From Bradyrhizobium sp. CB82 (lineage in GTDB: Bacteria; Pseudomonadota; Alphaproteobacteria; Rhizobiales; Xanthobacteraceae): 64,000 nt of DNA. Below the pieces are notes generated by a model, which saw nothing but the letters and a program-made list of their open reading frames with translations, ran no database searches and was not told the DNA's origin. Every line of letters begins with the position of its first letter. Positions within the stretch are counted from its first letter, which is position 1. The position numbers and the translations under genes were made by a program. The stretch is taken from contig NZ_CP121650.1 in the NCBI RefSeq assembly GCF_029714405.1, forward strand, positions 4,407,001 to 4,471,000, written 5' to 3'. Shown here in pieces: positions 61,248-64,000 of the stretch.

Positions 61248-61490
61248 ATGAGCGCCAAGAAATCGGCAGAACCGTCACCCGAAAGCATCGCGCGTTCCAA
61301 CCGTCAACGATTGGCCGCCGAAGAAGGAGCGCGGGCATTGGCGGATGTCGAAAGGCAGGCCATCGAGGTTCGAAAGAACATGGCGCGACTTCGAGAGCTC
61401 CGCGAAACAAGGGAGGCCGCCGATGCGATCCGTCGAGCATCGTTGCCGGCGCCCTCGCTAACGAAGCGCACGAGGAAGTTGCAGCGATAG
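61248..61490 (+). CDS. Small helical protein, 80 aa
   Basis: MSAKKSAEPSPESIARSNRQ, RLAAEEGARALADVERQAIE, VRKNMARLRELRETREAADA. Charged and almost wholly helical, with a basic C terminus (TKRTRKLQR). GTGAAGG precedes the ATG directly, after the csp terminator. Belongs to a group of small rhizobial proteins I cannot name. Confidence 0.65.
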   Translation: MSAKKSAEPSPESIARSNRQRLAAEEGARALADVERQAIEVRKNMARLRELRETREAADAIRRASLPAPSLTKRTRKLQR

Positions 61491-61620
61491 TCAGTTTTAA
61501 CACCGTCGATGAATTTGCCGAGGACGAGCCAGATGCCGGAAAGTGCGGATCGTGCCTAGAGCCAAGTCAGACGGCGGCGGAACAATCACTTTTTCTCTTG
61601 CGCTCGGCGCAGCGAGACAG

Positions 61621-61767
61621 ATGTGCAGACTAACGACAACGTTTCAGACGGATAAGCAAGCCTTCAGTTATCTTCATAAGCATCGGACGGAGTTCGAGCA
61701 TATGGCGCGGGCACGCCTCGCCTCAGGGGAACTTGAAGACGGGATCGTCGAGCTCTCAATGCTCTAG
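61621..61767 (+). CDS. Small conserved protein, 48 aa
   Basis: MCRLTTTFQTDKQAFSYLHK, HRTEFEHMARARLASGELED, GIVELSML. The frame is open from 61543, but the part before ATG 61621 does not look conserved. The MARARLASGExEDGIVxLxML ending is common among small rhizobial proteins. Function unknown. Confidence 0.6.
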   Translation: MCRLTTTFQTDKQAFSYLHKHRTEFEHMARARLASGELEDGIVELSML

Positions 61768-62239
61768 GTTGAGGCCGGGAGTGCGAGCAAAACTCTACGC
61801 TATTCTGGAGCGTCTTTCGAGTCGACTTCGTGCGCCAAACGCTCCGGCTTGTATCACTCACCCGAGCGAAAAGAGGGCGAGTAAGCATCTGCCGACAGTT
61901 ATCGGTAGACGATTACATAGCTAGGCCGCCGGCCCGTTGGTTGAGAGCGCCTATGACTGGGCGATGTCCGCTTTGCCCCTCGAAGGCAGACGTCGGAATT
62001 AGACGAGCATAGTCCGCTGTGGGTCCAATCGCGTCGTTTGGGAAGTCGTCCCGTCATTTCCGGTCCACCCCGACAAGCGGACCATTGCACAGATCCGAAC
62101 TTCGCAGTTGGCCAATTCGGACTCGAAAGACCCATCCGGGCGAGGTGGGCGATGCACGCCCGCAGGCTAGGCGATCTCGCCGTGACGCGCTATCCTTTCT
62201 CCATATTATGTTACTTCTGCCGCAACTGACAGGTGACCC
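61768..62239. repeat. Gap containing a degenerate dispersed repeat
   Basis: No convincing gene. Positions 61960-62095 (ATGTCCGCTTTGCCC, GGCAGACGTCGGAAT, TGGGTCCAATCGCGTCGTTT, GTCGTCCCGTCATTTCC) match my memory of a degenerate repeat scattered through Bradyrhizobiaceae genomes and often mis-annotated as a short protein. Confidence 0.4.
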
Positions 62240-62980
62240 GTGGACAGCGATCCCTCACAGATCATCCCGGTTGGGCCAATTCCCTTTGAGCACGGCCTGC
62301 CTCACTTCGCGCACAGCCTCATCAGAGGAAAGTCCAAGATCGTTGCGATCGGCTCATCGACGACAGCGGGCGAAGGCAACATCAAGCCCTACCCAGACCG
62401 GCTCCCGGCGCTTCTTCAGGTCCCATATCCAAACGCCAAGATCACTATGGTCAACGAGGGAATTGGCGGCCAAGAAGCGCCGATCGAGCTCGAGCGGTTC
62501 GATACCGATGTCATTGCCGAGAAGCCCGATCTGGTGATCTGGCAGGTCGGAACGAATGCAGTATGGCAAAGTCCGGATCTGAAGCCTCCACCTCCCACGT
62601 TCAACGATACTACCAAGGCCATCCGCGATGGGCTTATCAAGCTGCGCGACGAAACGCAGGCCGACGTGATCCTGATGGACCTGCAATATCTGCCGGCGGT
62701 CCTGACGCCCGCCAAGAAGGACAAGGCGATCACGATGGTCAAGGCAATCAGCAAGCTGGCGGCGGACGCCAACGGCGTCAATGTGTTCCACCGCTTTGCG
62801 TTCATGGAGGGCTTACACGAGGTCGAGGGGGTCTCGTTCGACCGGATGGTCGACCCGGGGGATGAAACCAGACTGCACCAAAGCGACTGGGTCACGGATC
62901 GTGTGACGCGGGCGCTGAAGGACGCGATCGTCGGCGGCGTCGACAAGGCATGGTCATTGTTAGCCGCGAACACCGACTAA
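62240..62980 (+). CDS. SGNH/GDSL hydrolase
   Basis: A 246-residue esterase-fold protein, GTG start. Block I KIVAIGSSTTAGEGNIKPYP holds the nucleophile serine, block II NEGIGGQEAPIE the glycine, block III IWQVGTNAVWQSP the asparagine; the D-x-x-H block is expected in DPGDETRLHQSDWVTD. No signal peptide is seen. Substrate unknown: lipid, polysaccharide acetate or thioester. Confidence 0.85.
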   Translation: MDSDPSQIIPVGPIPFEHGLPHFAHSLIRGKSKIVAIGSSTTAGEGNIKPYPDRLPALLQVPYPNAKITMVNEGIGGQEAPIELERFDTDVIAEKPDLVIWQVGTNAVWQSPDLKPPPPTFNDTTKAIRDGLIKLRDETQADVILMDLQYLPAVLTPAKKDKAITMVKAISKLAADANGVNVFHRFAFMEGLHEVEGVSFDRMVDPGDETRLHQSDWVTDRVTRALKDAIVGGVDKAWSLLAANTD

Positions 62981-63173
62981 GGCGCATCACGCAGACATCG
63001 CGGCGCTCAGATCGAACCCGGTGTATGTTCGCCATGCTGCCGACAGCAGCACGAAAGCTGACCTTGCTGGAAATCCGCCCTGGGTCATGAGCCGTCGATG
63101 ATGACCAAGCGGGGCGACCTCCGCTTCAGCCTCGGAAGCCGGCGTTTATTAGAGTGCTTGCCCCAGCGGCTCA

Positions 63174-63791
63174 TCACGGCGCAGGGCACGCGGCGCCGGT
63201 CTTCACCCAGGCTTCAACCAGTGCGCCGGCCTGCGCTTGTGTGCCGGGTACCGGCGAACGGCCGAAGCCCGGCTTCCAGGCCCAGCCGACCAGCGTATCC
63301 TTGCCGATGTGGTCGATCAGCTCCTCCACCTTGCGGCCGCCGTTGCGCGCGGGATCCCTGATCTGCTCGCAGATCTCGCCGATGGTCTTGTCCTCCCATG
63401 CCATCTCGCGTGGGGCAAGATGCCATTCGGGATGGCCGGGGATACGGCCGGGCTCGAAATTGGCCTTCTGGTGGCAGGTGTGGCAGCGCATCGACTCCAG
63501 ACCATGACCATCGGCGCCGCGCGTGACCGGCGGCTGATGGAGATGCGGATTGTCGCCTTGCCGCGGGCTGTCGCCGGCGGGATGACAGTTGGTGCAGCGG
63601 GGATGCGTCAGCACCTTTCCGAGCTCGGTGAACATCGTCGCCGAGCGTTTCTCGGTGTCGGCAATGTCGGCAAAGCTCTCGGGCGAGGCCAGTGCATGGC
63701 TTGCCGTTTCCGAGGCCGCGTAGCCTGTGCAAAGGCTGCCGGCGAGCGCCGCGATCACGGCCATCGTCTTGAAGCGCGCGTCAGAGAACAT
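63174..63791 (-). CDS. Diheme c-type cytochrome of an isoquinoline oxidoreductase-like system
   Basis: A 205-residue exported protein. Signal sequence MFSDARFKTMAVIAALAGSL, then two heme motifs, CTNCH and CHTCH, with a possible methionine ligand in LAPREMAWEDKTIG. It often carries the name isoquinoline 1-oxidoreductase subunit because it is encoded with molybdopterin hydroxylase genes, as here. ATG 63791 is preferred; GTG 63803 would overlap the upstream stop by four bases. Function: electron acceptor in the periplasm. Confidence 0.85.
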   Translation of the reverse strand: MFSDARFKTMAVIAALAGSLCTGYAASETASHALASPESFADIADTEKRSATMFTELGKVLTHPRCTNCHPAGDSPRQGDNPHLHQPPVTRGADGHGLESMRCHTCHQKANFEPGRIPGHPEWHLAPREMAWEDKTIGEICEQIRDPARNGGRKVEELIDHIGKDTLVGWAWKPGFGRSPVPGTQAQAGALVEAWVKTGAACPAP

Positions 63792-63799
63792 GGCTCGTG

Positions 63800-64000
63800 T
63801 CACTTGGTGGCGATGAGGTAGCGTTGTGAATCGGCCAGGATCACGTCGCGCACCGCCTCGTGATATTTGATGTAGCCGGTGCAGCGGCAGAGATGGCCGT
63901 CGAGCGCGTCGGCGATCGTCTGCTCCAGCGCGTCGCGGGCGACCGGCTTGCGCGCGAGGCGTTCGAGCAGGACCTGTCCCTCGTTGAGGAAGCCCGCCGT
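63800..64000 (-). CDS. [2Fe-2S] subunit of an aldehyde/isoquinoline dehydrogenase, C-terminal part
   Basis: The gene enters from the right edge and ends at 63800. AGFLNEGQVLLERLARKPVA, then LEQTIADALDGHLCRCTGYI and KYHEAVRDVILADSQRYLIA. The CRCTGY pair is half of the second iron-sulfur site of the small subunit of xanthine-oxidase-type hydroxylases. It is followed directly by the cytochrome, so the electron path probably is molybdopterin, 2Fe-2S, heme. Confidence 0.9.
   Translation of the reverse strand, partial: TAGFLNEGQVLLERLARKPVARDALEQTIADALDGHLCRCTGYIKYHEAVRDVILADSQRYLIATK

Noticed and set aside
61899..62135. 78-aa minus-strand frame
   Set aside because: It covers a degenerate dispersed repeat and has no ribosome site or conserved pattern.

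Overview
The window is GC-rich alphaproteobacterial chromosome, most likely Bradyrhizobium or a close Bradyrhizobiaceae relative. This rests on the families present: eukaryotic-type glutamine synthetase II with a divergent DUF2735/GstI-type gene, a malic enzyme fused to a phosphotransacetylase-like domain, several DUF families typical of that group, and many short palindromic repeats of kinds I associate with its genomes. No symbiosis genes, rRNA, tRNA or CRISPR array was seen.

Region by region. 1-2.3 kb: a LysR-type regulator cut by the left edge, divergent from two GNAT-like proteins and an isochorismatase-like protein. 2.4-5.3 kb: class III aminotransferase and RNase D. 5.7-9.7 kb: a minus-strand UgpB/UgpA/UgpE-like uptake operon with a GpdQ-like phosphodiesterase but no ATPase gene. 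9.9-10.5 kb: a REP-associated (RAYT) transposase between inverted repeats. 10.5-25.4 kb: housekeeping and envelope genes (SelO, AspRS, a frameshifted membrane-anchored protein, malic enzyme, DoxX, DHFR-like, polysaccharide deacetylase, glutathione peroxidase, L,D-transpeptidase, CreA and small secreted proteins). 25.4-32.2 kb: a MocR regulator divergent from a PNPOx-like protein, an M20 peptidase, and a kynurenine operon (formamidase-like hydrolase, kynA, kynU). 32.2-41.5 kb: an ArsR/SRPBCC pair with a clear operator, PaaI thioesterase, GNAT, SDR, phosphatase, MliC-like protein, then gstI/glnII with a sigma-54 promoter, and two GrlR-like genes.

41.5-58.2 kb is a rearranged accessory stretch. 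It holds a deleted ModA-like gene, a Sel1 protein, a serine hydrolase, a CadC-like regulator, a DsrE-like protein, pieces of an IS91-type element with its integrase, three copies of the presumed IS91 3' end, a ClC H+/Cl- exchanger lying between IS91 remnants, one intact and one broken IS110 transposase with scattered copies of their non-coding ends, a TAXI-type binding protein and a decapitated MazF toxin.

58.4-61.8 kb is a run of very small genes (32-115 aa), including a second-type S21 and a cold-shock protein with a promoter and terminator. The right end has an SGNH hydrolase and a c-type cytochrome translationally coupled to a [2Fe-2S] hydroxylase subunit cut by the edge.

Functional themes are glycerophosphodiester uptake, C4-dicarboxylate metabolism, tryptophan catabolism and nitrogen assimilation. 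Coordinates follow the sequence. Function calls come from reading motifs by eye, without any database search.
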